Source of the DNA: a virus
IMG/VR virus record: IMGVR_UViG_3300020446_000003
Span: 1 to 64,000 of that record
Length of the DNA stretch: 64,000 bases
Strand: one strand, 5' to 3'
Each line of letters opens with the position of its first letter. The first letter of the stretch is position 1. The notes beneath the pieces are model-generated. The model was not told the origin of the DNA. It made no database searches and worked only from the letters and a program-made list of their open reading frames with translations. The translations under genes were made by a program, and so were the position numbers. Of the stretch, positions 34,989-43,758 are shown piece after piece.

Positions 34989-37811
34989 ATGGCTTCAACA
35001 AATAGAATTTTCGTTAGTCCAGGTGTTTTTACATCAGAAAAGGATTTAACATTCGTAACAAGACAAGTGGGGGTAACTACTTTAGGGTTACTAGGGGAAA
35101 CTCCTAAAGGACCAGCATTTGAACCAGTATTCATCTCAAATTATGATGAATTTACTTCTTATTTTGGTGGTTTAGATCCTGCTAAATATAAGGGCAACGG
35201 ATACCCAAAATTTGAACTTAATTATATTGCGAGATCATTTTTAACTCAGACTAACCAACTTTATGTAAGTAGAGTATTAGGTTTATCTGGTTATAAAGCA
35301 GGAAATGCGTGGTGTATCACTTTAGACGCAGCTGCAGACCCTTCAACGGCAGCATCGGCAAGTACATCTACTTTTACTATGACATACAGTGCTAGTACAG
35401 GAGGTTCACCACTAACATTAGACTTTGATAGTGCAATTCTACAAGAATTATATGATGAAGGTGAAATTAGTAGTAGTTTTAGTGATTTAGGTTTAAAAGG
35501 AACTGGTGATACTATATCTATTTCTACACCGGCATATATAAAAGTAGGTACAACATTTTCAGGTGCTACTTTTGACTTAACTATAAACTCCACAGGATCT
35601 GGTAGTACTACTTCATTTGTAACTGGTAGTACAACAGGTACAGTAGTTACTTATACGGCATCTTCATATGGTATTGATGGTAGTGTAGTGGCAACTTTAA
35701 GATCTAGAGGTAATTATGGTGGAGACCAAATATTAGATTACACAGTATCAGGTATAACAGATGCTAGTATGACAAATACCTCCGCTATTGTAACTAATCC
35801 ATTTGGTAACTTTACTATAAGTGGTACGACAAGTAGTGGTAATGATTTTGATTATAATGTTTCATTAGATAGAACTAAAAAGAATTATTTACCTAACGTA
35901 TTTGGTGTTTATGCACAAGATAAAGAGACTGAACTTTTCGTAGAGGAATTATTCATTAATAGTTTAGATGATTTAAACACCGCAGGAAAAGTTAGAGGTT
36001 TAGATATTACGTTCCTTAGAATTAGTGGAGATTCAACTAATAACCTAAGTAACTATGAAGAAAAATATCAATCAGCCGCTTCACCATATGTTTTATCAGA
36101 ATTAAGAGGTAATAAATTACAAAGATTATTTAGGTTTATTACAATTTCTGACGGTGATGCAGCAAACAGAGATATTAAATTCTCAATTATTAATATTAAA
36201 CCAGATGATAAGACATTTGATTTAATAGTTAGAAGGTATAATGATACAGACGCTAATTTAAGTGTTATTGAGAAATTTTCTAAATTATCATTAGATCCGA
36301 GAGATAATGGATTTATTGGTAGAAAGATAGGTACTTCAGATGGAGAGTTTCCATTAAGAAGTAATTACATAATGGTAGAGATGGCAACAGATTACCCAAC
36401 TAACGGTATTCCAGCAGGTTTTGAAGGTGTACAAGTTAGAGATTACATAGGTGATAGAACGGCATTACCACCACAAATAGAATATGGAACAGAGTATCCA
36501 TCACTAAATAATTCACAATTAAGAAGATATTATTTAGGTCTTAACACAACTATTGGTGTGGATCAAGATTTCTTCGATTATAAAGGTTTAGATGCAGTTA
36601 CTAACTTAGCATATACAGGTAAATCAGATGGTTTCCATTTAGACGTAAATGCAGAAGGTGCTGAAATATCAGCGGGTGACGATAGTTACTTCCCATCATT
36701 ACAAGTGGGGATTTCAGCGTTTACTACTGAAGCTTCACTAGTAGGTGGACCATATGAAAAAGTAAGTGCTAGAAAATTCACATTTGCACCTTATGGTGGT
36801 TATGATGGATGGGATGTTTATCGTTTAGATAGAACAAATACTGACGCATACACTAAAACTGGAAGTAAAGGTAGTGAAGGATTAACTAATGGTACGTTTA
36901 CTACTTATACAACATCAGAAGGTGATGACGGTATTACTTCTGACTACTACGCATACTTAGAAGGTATTTACACTTATAATAATCCTGAAGCAGTTAACAT
37001 CAACGTATTTGCAACTCCAGGTTTAGACTTAAGAGATCAACCTTCATTAATTGATGCGGCAGTAGATATGGTTGAAAATGATAGAGCAGATTCATTATAT
37101 GTAATTACTACTCCTGATACGGATAGTTCTGGTGAAACTGTTTTAACTACGGATGAAGCGGTTGATATATTAGACGATTCCGGAATTGATAGTAACTATT
37201 CTGCAACTTACTTCCCTTGGTTACAAATGAATGATACAGAAAACAATCAGTACATTTGGTTACCACCAACTTTAGAAGTTGTTAGAAACATTGCTTTAAC
37301 GGATAACGTAGCATTCCCTTGGTTCGCAGCAGCTGGTTTAAACAGAGGTACAACAAACGCAATTAAAGCTAGAACAAAATTAACCTTAGATCAAAGAGAT
37401 GATTTATATGAAGGAAGAATTAATCCAATGGCAACATTCTCAGATGTAGGTGTTTGTATTTGGGGTAATAAAACCTTACAATCTAAAGATACGGCACTTA
37501 ACAGAATTAATGTTAGAAGATTGTTATTACAAGCTAGAAAACTTATTTCGGCAGTATCTATTAGATTATTATTCGAACAGAATGATGATGTTGTAAGAAA
37601 TCAATTCCTTTCATTAGTTAATCCAATATTGGATAATATTAGAAAAGAAAGAGGTTTAACTGACTTTAGAGTTGTATTAGATGATACACCAGAATCTATC
37701 GACAGAAATGAATTAAATGGTAGAATATTCATTAAACCGACAAGATCTTTAGAGTACATTAGTATTGAATTTAATATTACTAATACTGGAGCATCTTTTG
37801 ATGATATCTAA
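34989..37811 (+). CDS. Tail sheath protein (gp18-like), 940 aa
   Basis: Contractile sheath subunit. The N-terminus FVSPGVFTSEKDLTFV is the classic sheath start, followed by TTLGLLGETPKGPAFEPVFI. The C-terminal domain carries FPWFAAAGLNRGT, DDLYEGRINPMATFSDVGVC and IWGNKTLQS, then NVRRLLLQARKLISAVSIRL and FVVLDDT-like segments, ending with an IEFNIT strand. These are shared across T4 gp18 and other sheath proteins. It is longer than T4 gp18 (659 aa). The extra material is mainly at about residues 110-300, a Ser/Thr/Gly-rich beta insertion probably exposed on the tail surface. A strong terminator follows directly. Confidence 0.93.
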   Translation: MASTNRIFVSPGVFTSEKDLTFVTRQVGVTTLGLLGETPKGPAFEPVFISNYDEFTSYFGGLDPAKYKGNGYPKFELNYIARSFLTQTNQLYVSRVLGLSGYKAGNAWCITLDAAADPSTAASASTSTFTMTYSASTGGSPLTLDFDSAILQELYDEGEISSSFSDLGLKGTGDTISISTPAYIKVGTTFSGATFDLTINSTGSGSTTSFVTGSTTGTVVTYTASSYGIDGSVVATLRSRGNYGGDQILDYTVSGITDASMTNTSAIVTNPFGNFTISGTTSSGNDFDYNVSLDRTKKNYLPNVFGVYAQDKETELFVEELFINSLDDLNTAGKVRGLDITFLRISGDSTNNLSNYEEKYQSAASPYVLSELRGNKLQRLFRFITISDGDAANRDIKFSIINIKPDDKTFDLIVRRYNDTDANLSVIEKFSKLSLDPRDNGFIGRKIGTSDGEFPLRSNYIMVEMATDYPTNGIPAGFEGVQVRDYIGDRTALPPQIEYGTEYPSLNNSQLRRYYLGLNTTIGVDQDFFDYKGLDAVTNLAYTGKSDGFHLDVNAEGAEISAGDDSYFPSLQVGISAFTTEASLVGGPYEKVSARKFTFAPYGGYDGWDVYRLDRTNTDAYTKTGSKGSEGLTNGTFTTYTTSEGDDGITSDYYAYLEGIYTYNNPEAVNINVFATPGLDLRDQPSLIDAAVDMVENDRADSLYVITTPDTDSSGETVLTTDEAVDILDDSGIDSNYSATYFPWLQMNDTENNQYIWLPPTLEVVRNIALTDNVAFPWFAAAGLNRGTTNAIKARTKLTLDQRDDLYEGRINPMATFSDVGVCIWGNKTLQSKDTALNRINVRRLLLQARKLISAVSIRLLFEQNDDVVRNQFLSLVNPILDNIRKERGLTDFRVVLDDTPESIDRNELNGRIFIKPTRSLEYISIEFNITNTGASFDDI

Positions 37812-37833
37812 AATAAATAAAATATAATTATAA

Positions 37834-37859
37834 GGTGGGATTATTCCCACCTTTTTTTT
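37834..37859 (+). terminator. Rho-independent terminator after tail sheath
   Basis: GGTGGGA and TCCCACC form a perfect 7-base stem (37834-37840 with 37845-37851) around a TTAT loop, followed by eight T (37852-37859). It separates the abundant sheath message from the HAD-like gene, which starts 5 bases later. Confidence 0.9.
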
Positions 37860-37863
37860 GTCT

Positions 37864-38682
37864 ATGAAAATAAAATTAAGTCAATATCAAAAAAGTCTAC
37901 TTTTGGAATTTAAAAAAAGAGCATATTCATTTGATTGGGACGATAATATTTTATTTATGCCCACTAAAATTTATTTAGAGAAAAAGGTAGGTGATGGATG
38001 GATACCTGTTTTAGTAGGTACTGAAGAATTTAGAGAAATTAGGAATAGAGTTGGTAAAGATTATAGATACGAAAAAGATGACTTATATTATGCGTTTAAA
38101 GATTTCAGAGATTATGACGCATTTATAAGAGACACAAAAGAAGCATTAAGAAAAAAATCTTTCGGACCAAGTTTTAATAAATTTATTGAAGCGTTATTAT
38201 ATGGTAATGACTTTTCTATTATAACTGCTAGGGGAAATCCACCTAAAGCAATTAAAGATGGGATAAAAGTAATAATTGACACTATTTTTACTGAAGAACA
38301 AAAAGAAAAGATGTTATCTAACTTACATGGTACAACTATAGAACAATATCTAAACCTACAGGACTACTATCCTGTGACTTCTGACGAATTTGTAGAAGAA
38401 TTTGATACTGATGTAAGTGTAACTAAACCAGAAGTCGGTAAAATGATTGCATTAAAGACTTTTGTAAACAGAGTAGTTAACGCAGTTAAAGAAATGAAAG
38501 ATAATCCAGAATATAATGGTATGAGTATAGGTTTTAGTGATGATGATTTAGGTAATATAGAAAGTGCGGAGAAGTATATTGAAGAGGAATTAAAAAGATT
38601 ATATCCTGATGTTAGGTTTTTAGTGTATGATACATCTGAACCCGATAACCCTAAAAAGAAAAGAATAATAATTAAAAAATAA
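37864..38682 (+). CDS. HAD-superfamily phosphatase-like protein, 272 aa
   Basis: All four HAD motifs are visible: motif I SFDWDDN with D24 and D26, motif II IITARG with T121, a candidate motif III Lys near 193, and motif IV GFSDDDLGN with D226-D227. The protein should therefore be a phosphohydrolase, but the substrate cannot be told. The first 18 residues (MKIKLSQYQKSLLLEFKK) precede motif I and resemble the N-terminal peptides of neighbouring genes. I chose ATG 37864, since an earlier in-frame TTG at 37858 lies within the terminator T-run. It sits between sheath and tube genes, an odd place for an enzyme, so it may be a virion component. Confidence 0.8.
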   Translation: MKIKLSQYQKSLLLEFKKRAYSFDWDDNILFMPTKIYLEKKVGDGWIPVLVGTEEFREIRNRVGKDYRYEKDDLYYAFKDFRDYDAFIRDTKEALRKKSFGPSFNKFIEALLYGNDFSIITARGNPPKAIKDGIKVIIDTIFTEEQKEKMLSNLHGTTIEQYLNLQDYYPVTSDEFVEEFDTDVSVTKPEVGKMIALKTFVNRVVNAVKEMKDNPEYNGMSIGFSDDDLGNIESAEKYIEEELKRLYPDVRFLVYDTSEPDNPKKKRIIIKK

Positions 38683-38701
38683 GATTTTATTTAAATATAT
38701 A

Positions 38702-38709
38702 ATATTTAT
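38702..38709 (+). promoter_or_regulatory. Putative phage late promoter
   Basis: ATATTTAT followed by TAAAAAA lies 14 bases before the ATG at 38724. Confidence 0.5.
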
Positions 38710-38723
38710 TAAAAAAGACTGAA

Positions 38724-39167
38724 ATGGAAAAGAATATAAATAACGAAATTAAAAGAATGAAATCATTGTTTAATGAGGAAAGACTTTACGGTAATATAGA
38801 AAATGATAAAGAAAATTTAAATGAAGGTTTAAAGTCTACATTAAAAGGTATTGGTGGAATGTTTAGAGGTACTGGGTATAGTTATACTAAATATGCTTAT
38901 GAATTATCTGGGGCATTGAAAGAACTTAATGAAGAATTAGAAGAAACAATTAAAGAAGTTAATAAGATAATTGATAAATCTAATAAATCTAAAATGAGTA
39001 ATGTAGCATTTGATAGATTAACTGTTCATGTGGCAGATGCAATAGATACCTATAAAATGGCTATAGATACTAATGATATTATTATTAAAGACTTAGATTT
39101 CTCTGTTAGTTCTAATAGGGGGGATGAAAGAGTAGATGATACTCCACAATCACAATTACAAAGATAA
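38724..39167 (+). CDS. Helical protein with shared N-terminal peptide, 147 aa
   Basis: The first 24 residues follow MEKNI..EIKR.K.LF.EER and then LYGN. They are nearly the same as the start of the 285-aa protein at 42898, though the rest of the two proteins is unrelated. The body is alpha-helical with coiled-coil character (LSGALKELNEELEETIKEVN), with a Gly-rich link (KGIGGMFRGTGYSYTKY) before it. The C-terminus is polar. A cleaved, head-targeted protein is a reasonable idea (see findings). No enzymatic motif is seen. It precedes the tail tube gene but has a separate promoter. Confidence 0.7.
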   Translation: MEKNINNEIKRMKSLFNEERLYGNIENDKENLNEGLKSTLKGIGGMFRGTGYSYTKYAYELSGALKELNEELEETIKEVNKIIDKSNKSKMSNVAFDRLTVHVADAIDTYKMAIDTNDIIIKDLDFSVSSNRGDERVDDTPQSQLQR

Positions 39168-39205
39168 TAAAAAACATTAAAGATTTATATTTTTTTAAAA
39201 TTCAG

Positions 39206-39220
39206 ATATTTATTAATAAA
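39206..39220 (+). promoter_or_regulatory. Putative late promoter of the tail tube gene
   Basis: A perfect ATATTTATTAATAAA copy lies 32 bases before the tail tube ATG. The A-rich leader carries no Shine-Dalgarno sequence. Confidence 0.6.
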
Positions 39221-39252
39221 GAATAAAAAAACAACAGTAAAAAAAAGAAATT

Positions 39253-39741
39253 ATGGCAGATTTATTAATGAGAATGCCGGTTCCTTATGAACCATTAAGA
39301 AAGAATAGATGGATTCTTAGATTTCCAGATGATTTAGGAATTCAAGAATGGTGGATTTCTACTGCAAGTAGACCTAAATACACTAGTGATGAAGTATCAA
39401 TACCTTTTCTAAACACTGAAACTTATGTTATTGGTAGATTTAGATGGGAAACTATTTCTGTAACATTTAGAGACCCTATTGGACCATCTGCGACACAAGC
39501 ATTGATGGAGTGGGTAAGATTACATTCTGAGTCTGTAACTGGTAGACAAGGATATGCGGCAGGATACAAAAAGAATGTAGAGTTAGAAATGTTAGATCCT
39601 ACAGGTGTTGTAGTACAAAAATGGATTTTAGAGGGAACTCAATTAAATGATGCTGACTTTGGTGGTTTAGATTATAGTTCTTCCGACTTAGCAGACATTA
39701 CATGTACATTAAGATTTGATAGAGCGATTAACGTATTCTAA
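39253..39741 (+). CDS. Tail tube protein (gp19-like), 162 aa
   Basis: Inner tail tube subunit; length nearly equals T4 gp19 (163 aa). The start MADLLMRMPVPYEPLRKNRW, then FRWETISVTFRDPIGPSATQ, ALMEWVRLHSESVTGRQGYA and a final LADITCTLRFDRAI strand are the conserved features of gp19-like tubes. The protein polymerises on the baseplate under tape-measure control and is surrounded by the sheath protein encoded at 34989. Its own late-type promoter, A-rich leader and perfect downstream terminator suit a highly expressed single gene. Confidence 0.92.
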   Translation: MADLLMRMPVPYEPLRKNRWILRFPDDLGIQEWWISTASRPKYTSDEVSIPFLNTETYVIGRFRWETISVTFRDPIGPSATQALMEWVRLHSESVTGRQGYAAGYKKNVELEMLDPTGVVVQKWILEGTQLNDADFGGLDYSSSDLADITCTLRFDRAINVF

Positions 39742-39764
39742 ATCAAACTAACATATATAATATT

Positions 39765-39788
39765 AAAAGTCGCTTTATGCGACTTTTT
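39765..39788 (+). terminator. Rho-independent terminator after tail tube
   Basis: AAAAGTCGC (39765-39773) pairs perfectly with GCGACTTTT (39779-39787) around a TTTAT loop, with the T-run continuing to 39788. The U-tract is the paired arm itself plus one further T. Confidence 0.85.
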
Positions 39789-39800
39789 CTATGCTTTTAA

Positions 39801-39815
39801 ATATTTATTTATAAA
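39801..39815 (+). promoter_or_regulatory. Putative phage late promoter
   Basis: ATATTTATTTATAAA lies 9 bases before the ATG at 39825, directly behind the tail tube terminator. Confidence 0.55.
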
Positions 39816-39824
39816 CCTATTAGG

Positions 39825-42800
39825 ATGAAAATTATAATTTCCGAAACACAGTATAAAAAAGTTTTTGATAATGATTTTTTAATTGTTAGTGAACAAGTAG
39901 ACGGAATATCTGGTGTCGCAATTTCTGCTGCACCAAAATTAAATATGGGTTACCAACCTGTAAAACCTAATCAATTTAAATTAAATTCAGTACCACCCAA
40001 TTTAAGTCTTAATTTAACTGAAAAATTATTAAAATTTGGGCCTAAAGGAGAAGAGATACCTGAAATACCATTACCAGAACCAGCAAAATGTGCGCCAATG
40101 GGTATGGAATTTTACCCTACACCTGAAGGTTGGGACTGGTGTAACTCTTATCAAAAAAGTGACTCTTATATGGGTAATACTGTTACCACCTATTATTCTA
40201 ATAATAAAAAAATAGTTGTAAATGACTCAATTCCAGTTTTTGATTTTAAAAAAATATATTCTGATTATACAGTTAGGGACTCATCTACATATGGTTGGTT
40301 AAATGATGCGATTAGATCATGGAATGATGTTAATGGTAAATGGGGTGGGATGCAAAGAGATGCTAATTGGATTAAAAATATTTATAATTTAAGTGTAGAA
40401 AATATACAAAAATTAGGTGGTGATAAATTATTAGAATTATTTAGTGGGTGTAATGATAGGGAAGATGGTGTCTGTAATACAGATTTATTATATCCGGGAG
40501 TTTTAATAGAAGAATATATTGAAAGGAATATTGATACACAAAAAGACTTTTTTGTACAACTACAGAGAGAAATATTTAAAAAAGAACAGGCAAAGAAAGT
40601 TGAGGAATATAATAAAATATTAGAAAAATTTATAGAAGAAGAGAAGGAGTGGGATAAAATGTATGGTAAGGCATATGCAGATTTAGTAAATGCACAAAAA
40701 GAATTTAACACCAAATATCAAAATCCAAATGATATTCATAGAAGAAATTTTGCAGACAATACTAGAGTAGATAATAGTTACCTTAATTTTGACCCTATAA
40801 TTAAAACTACTGAAAAAAAAGAAGAGGAGAAAAAATACATTGAAGGTGTTGGAGATGCATTAGGTTTAGATCTTTCGGATTTACCTTTAAAAATTACTAG
40901 TAATGATTTAAAGAAAAAATTCGTTGACTATCTGCGAAAATATTATCCTGAATTTCCTAACTTAATTAAGGGTAAACCTAATGATATATCTGATATAAAA
41001 TGGTTAGAAACTAATAACACATTACAAAGATTATGGGGAAAATTTAGAGTTTATTACGCATATTTTAAGTTAGAAAAAGTTCCACCACCACCTGTAGCAC
41101 CAGATCCTGTTTCCGCCAGATCATTTTCTTCTAGAGAAGGTGATGAACTTTCTCAAAAAGAACAACAATTAGAAACATTAAAATCAATAATTACTTCTAT
41201 TACAAAATATAATCAAAAATTTATTGATCAATATAAATATTCTAAGTATTATAATTCTAACGATAAAGGTGGGTGTAAAAGAACAAGGGGTTATAAACTA
41301 GTTCGATATAACGAACCTTGTAAATCTGCGTTCCATCGAGTTTGGGAAGGTACTGGTAGTGATAGATATAGTTTTTGCCAAGAGAATGTTGAGTTAAGTA
41401 ATTGGAAAAGTTATTGTAGTAATGATAGAAATGGTGGTGTTTGGTGGTATAAAAGTAGTAAATCAACTGGTGGTTGTGGATGTGTAACTAATAGTATGAA
41501 TCAATTTTTGGATCAATATGGACAAACTTATACAGAAATTGATTATTTAACTAAAAATATTAAAACAGATGTAAGGACTATTGGTGAAAAATGGGATGAT
41601 TGTATAGGAGATTGGCATTGTGTTGCAGATATTGCATCAATCGCTGCATTAGTTGTTTTTGCACCATTAAATACAGTTGTTCCAGGTATTAGTTATGCAA
41701 TTTCTGCAGGTATTGATGCCATTAGTGCTGGTGGATACATTGTGGAAGGAGATCCTGGTTGGCAGATAAATGCAGGTTTAACACTTTTAGGTGGATTATT
41801 TAGTGGAGCAGATGCATTTAAATTGGCAAAAGCAGGTTCAAAAGCAGGTAAATTAACTAAGTGGAGTAAAGCTTTAACCGACACAGTTGAGGATATGGGT
41901 AAATTAGAATCCAAATTAAAAAAGATGAGTAAAGTAGAAGCTGATAATTTTTGGGTATCACAGTTAAGAACTAATTTAGGTGACTTATCTGCTACAGAAT
42001 TAAAATATATTGATGATTTATTAAATTCTGTCAAAAACATAAAAGGAGACTTAAAAGATAAGTTTAGTAAAATTTTAGAAGCTTTAAAACCATTAAGTAA
42101 AGGACAAAAAGCAGAATTATCTTTTTTATTGAAAAACCCTAAGACAACTAAGAATTTTATTAAGTTAGTTGAAAAAAATGGTTGGGATTTGGCAAAAACA
42201 TTAGAAAAATATCAGTTTGTAAGATTAGGTAGAGAAGGATTAATACAAGCAAGTTTATTTGGATTACTTACTAATTTTAGTGAAGAAATTGGAGAAAAAA
42301 TACTTTCTAGTATAGATATGCTTAAAGAGTTAACAGGCATAAATCTTAGACCTATGTTGGGCGTACCAGACAAAGACCCAAAGGATGGAGATAGTGAAAA
42401 GGTTAAAAAGATATTAAAAGATTTTAAAGATTATAGATTTTTTGCGAAATCTATAGATATTACATTACGTTCTTCATCTTGGAGAGAAATGCAAGAAAAA
42501 TATGATTTAAAAGTCGAAAAAGATTTATATGATGAAATTTTTAATAGTGAAGATCCGATTGTGGATACAACGGCTTTAACCAATATTTTAGCGAAATTAG
42601 ATTTAATGTATGAAATTTCAAAAGAAATGGAAAAACAAAATAAGTCTAAAGAAGAAATTAAAAATAAATTACAACAATTATTAGATGAAGCACTTAAAAT
42701 TGCGGTAGAAACTACTGGATTTAGAGATAATCTCAATACATTAGAAGATATAAGAAAAAGAACAGGATATTCTGAAGAAGATATAGAAATTTTTAAACAA

Positions 42801-42860
42801 AATAATATGGACTTAGAGTTTAATGATACTCAAGAACAAATGATGAATATCTTGTATTAA
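39825..42860 (+). CDS. Large virion-type protein with hydrophobic segment, 1011 aa
   Basis: Unrecognised multidomain protein. The N-terminal peptide MKIIISETQYKKVFDNDFLI resembles the leaders of nearby genes. Residues 70-250 are globular with scattered Cys; about 250-310 is a long charged coiled coil (LQREIFKKEQAKKVEEYNKI). A Cys- and Trp-rich section at about 480-560 precedes a strongly hydrophobic, Gly/Ala-rich stretch near 590-670 (VADIASIAALVVFAPLNTVV, then GISYAISAGIDAISAGGYIV) like the pre-toxin or membrane-active regions of bacterial toxins. The remainder is helical. It could be an ejected protein that crosses or perforates the host envelope. No nuclease or protease motif was seen. Its position between tail tube and tape measure supports a virion role. 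Confidence 0.75.
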   Translation: MKIIISETQYKKVFDNDFLIVSEQVDGISGVAISAAPKLNMGYQPVKPNQFKLNSVPPNLSLNLTEKLLKFGPKGEEIPEIPLPEPAKCAPMGMEFYPTPEGWDWCNSYQKSDSYMGNTVTTYYSNNKKIVVNDSIPVFDFKKIYSDYTVRDSSTYGWLNDAIRSWNDVNGKWGGMQRDANWIKNIYNLSVENIQKLGGDKLLELFSGCNDREDGVCNTDLLYPGVLIEEYIERNIDTQKDFFVQLQREIFKKEQAKKVEEYNKILEKFIEEEKEWDKMYGKAYADLVNAQKEFNTKYQNPNDIHRRNFADNTRVDNSYLNFDPIIKTTEKKEEEKKYIEGVGDALGLDLSDLPLKITSNDLKKKFVDYLRKYYPEFPNLIKGKPNDISDIKWLETNNTLQRLWGKFRVYYAYFKLEKVPPPPVAPDPVSARSFSSREGDELSQKEQQLETLKSIITSITKYNQKFIDQYKYSKYYNSNDKGGCKRTRGYKLVRYNEPCKSAFHRVWEGTGSDRYSFCQENVELSNWKSYCSNDRNGGVWWYKSSKSTGGCGCVTNSMNQFLDQYGQTYTEIDYLTKNIKTDVRTIGEKWDDCIGDWHCVADIASIAALVVFAPLNTVVPGISYAISAGIDAISAGGYIVEGDPGWQINAGLTLLGGLFSGADAFKLAKAGSKAGKLTKWSKALTDTVEDMGKLESKLKKMSKVEADNFWVSQLRTNLGDLSATELKYIDDLLNSVKNIKGDLKDKFSKILEALKPLSKGQKAELSFLLKNPKTTKNFIKLVEKNGWDLAKTLEKYQFVRLGREGLIQASLFGLLTNFSEEIGEKILSSIDMLKELTGINLRPMLGVPDKDPKDGDSEKVKKILKDFKDYRFFAKSIDITLRSSSWREMQEKYDLKVEKDLYDEIFNSEDPIVDTTALTNILAKLDLMYEISKEMEKQNKSKEEIKNKLQQLLDEALKIAVETTGFRDNLNTLEDIRKRTGYSEEDIEIFKQNNMDLEFNDTQEQMMNILY

Positions 42861-42885
42861 TTTACTATTTTTTTAAAAAAACTTA

Positions 42886-42893
42886 ATATTTAT
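42886..42893 (+). promoter_or_regulatory. Putative late promoter with very short leader
   Basis: ATATTTAT ends 4 bases before the ATG at 42898. If used as a -10 element, the message would be leaderless or nearly so. Confidence 0.4.
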
Positions 42894-42897
42894 AATT

Positions 42898-43755
42898 ATG
42901 GAGAAAAACATTAGTGAAGAAATTAAAAGAATTAAAACTTTATTTACCGAAGAAAGGTTATATGGTAACTTAGTAGAAGCAACTAATCCAGATACTAATA
43001 ATGATAATGTTATAGACGCAACTGAGTTTACTGCTTCTGGTAATGAAATAGATAGGGTTGAAGCAGAATTATTTTTAACTTCAAATAGTAAACCTAAAGA
43101 AAATTTAGTAGATTATTGTTTAAGATCAGGATCAACATTAACATTACCAAAAGAAGTAATTGAAAGTAAGGTTCCTGTGTCATCAAAATTTGTAACAAAA
43201 ATTAATTCGTCAGGTACAAACTGTTTTTGGGAAATGAGAAATCCATCATCTGCAATTATTACTGCACCACAAGTTTCGATGGTATATATTTTAGAAGGTT
43301 ATAAAATGGGATTTTTTGTTAGATTAAGTCCCGTTATTAATTTGAGTACGTTAGCAGATGCTGCTAAAACTTTGGAATATAGAGATCCTCTTCTTACATC
43401 ACTAATCACAACTAATGCGGTTAGAAATAAAGAAGAAAAAATTGAGTATCTTAAATTTGTTGGTAAGTTAAATCCATCTCAATTTTCATCAACACCTAGT
43501 TACTCAGACATTGAATACGTAGATTTAAAGTTTACTGGTTTTTATGATACTAAATTTAGGCAAGCAGAAAACAGATTAGAACAACCATTATTTAAATCAT
43601 TAGAGCATTTACCAAATGGTGGGTACAGACCATTAGATGGCGGCGGAACTAGAATTGACAATTACGCCCCAAAAGTTGATGGAATTATTGAAGAATTAGG
43701 TATTTCACCTGGTAGTGGTAAGATAGAGAGTATAATTGATAATTTACAAAGTTAA
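42898..43755 (+). CDS. Protein with shared N-terminal peptide and EF-hand-like loop, 285 aa
   Basis: The start is nearly identical to the 147-aa protein at 38724 (MEKNI..EIKR.K.LF.EER, then LYGN). Right after it, residues 31-42 read DTNNDNVIDATE, a canonical 12-residue EF-hand calcium loop with D, N, D, D and E at the binding positions. The rest is an unknown mixed alpha/beta domain (for example ITAPQVSMVYILEGYKMGFF). The loop sits just behind the putative leader, so calcium could order the junction. It is followed after 3 bases by the 831-aa gene and the two are probably expressed together. Confidence 0.72.
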   Translation: MEKNISEEIKRIKTLFTEERLYGNLVEATNPDTNNDNVIDATEFTASGNEIDRVEAELFLTSNSKPKENLVDYCLRSGSTLTLPKEVIESKVPVSSKFVTKINSSGTNCFWEMRNPSSAIITAPQVSMVYILEGYKMGFFVRLSPVINLSTLADAAKTLEYRDPLLTSLITTNAVRNKEEKIEYLKFVGKLNPSQFSSTPSYSDIEYVDLKFTGFYDTKFRQAENRLEQPLFKSLEHLPNGGYRPLDGGGTRIDNYAPKVDGIIEELGISPGSGKIESIIDNLQS

Positions 43756-43758
43756 GAT

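Noticed and set aside
37858-37863. TTG start six bases upstream for the HAD-like gene
   Set aside because: It lies within the terminator T-run; ATG at 37864 fits better.
39825-42860. Nuclease or protease toxin domain in the 1011-aa protein
   Set aside because: No catalytic motif of known toxin families could be seen; only the hydrophobic segment resembles toxin architecture.
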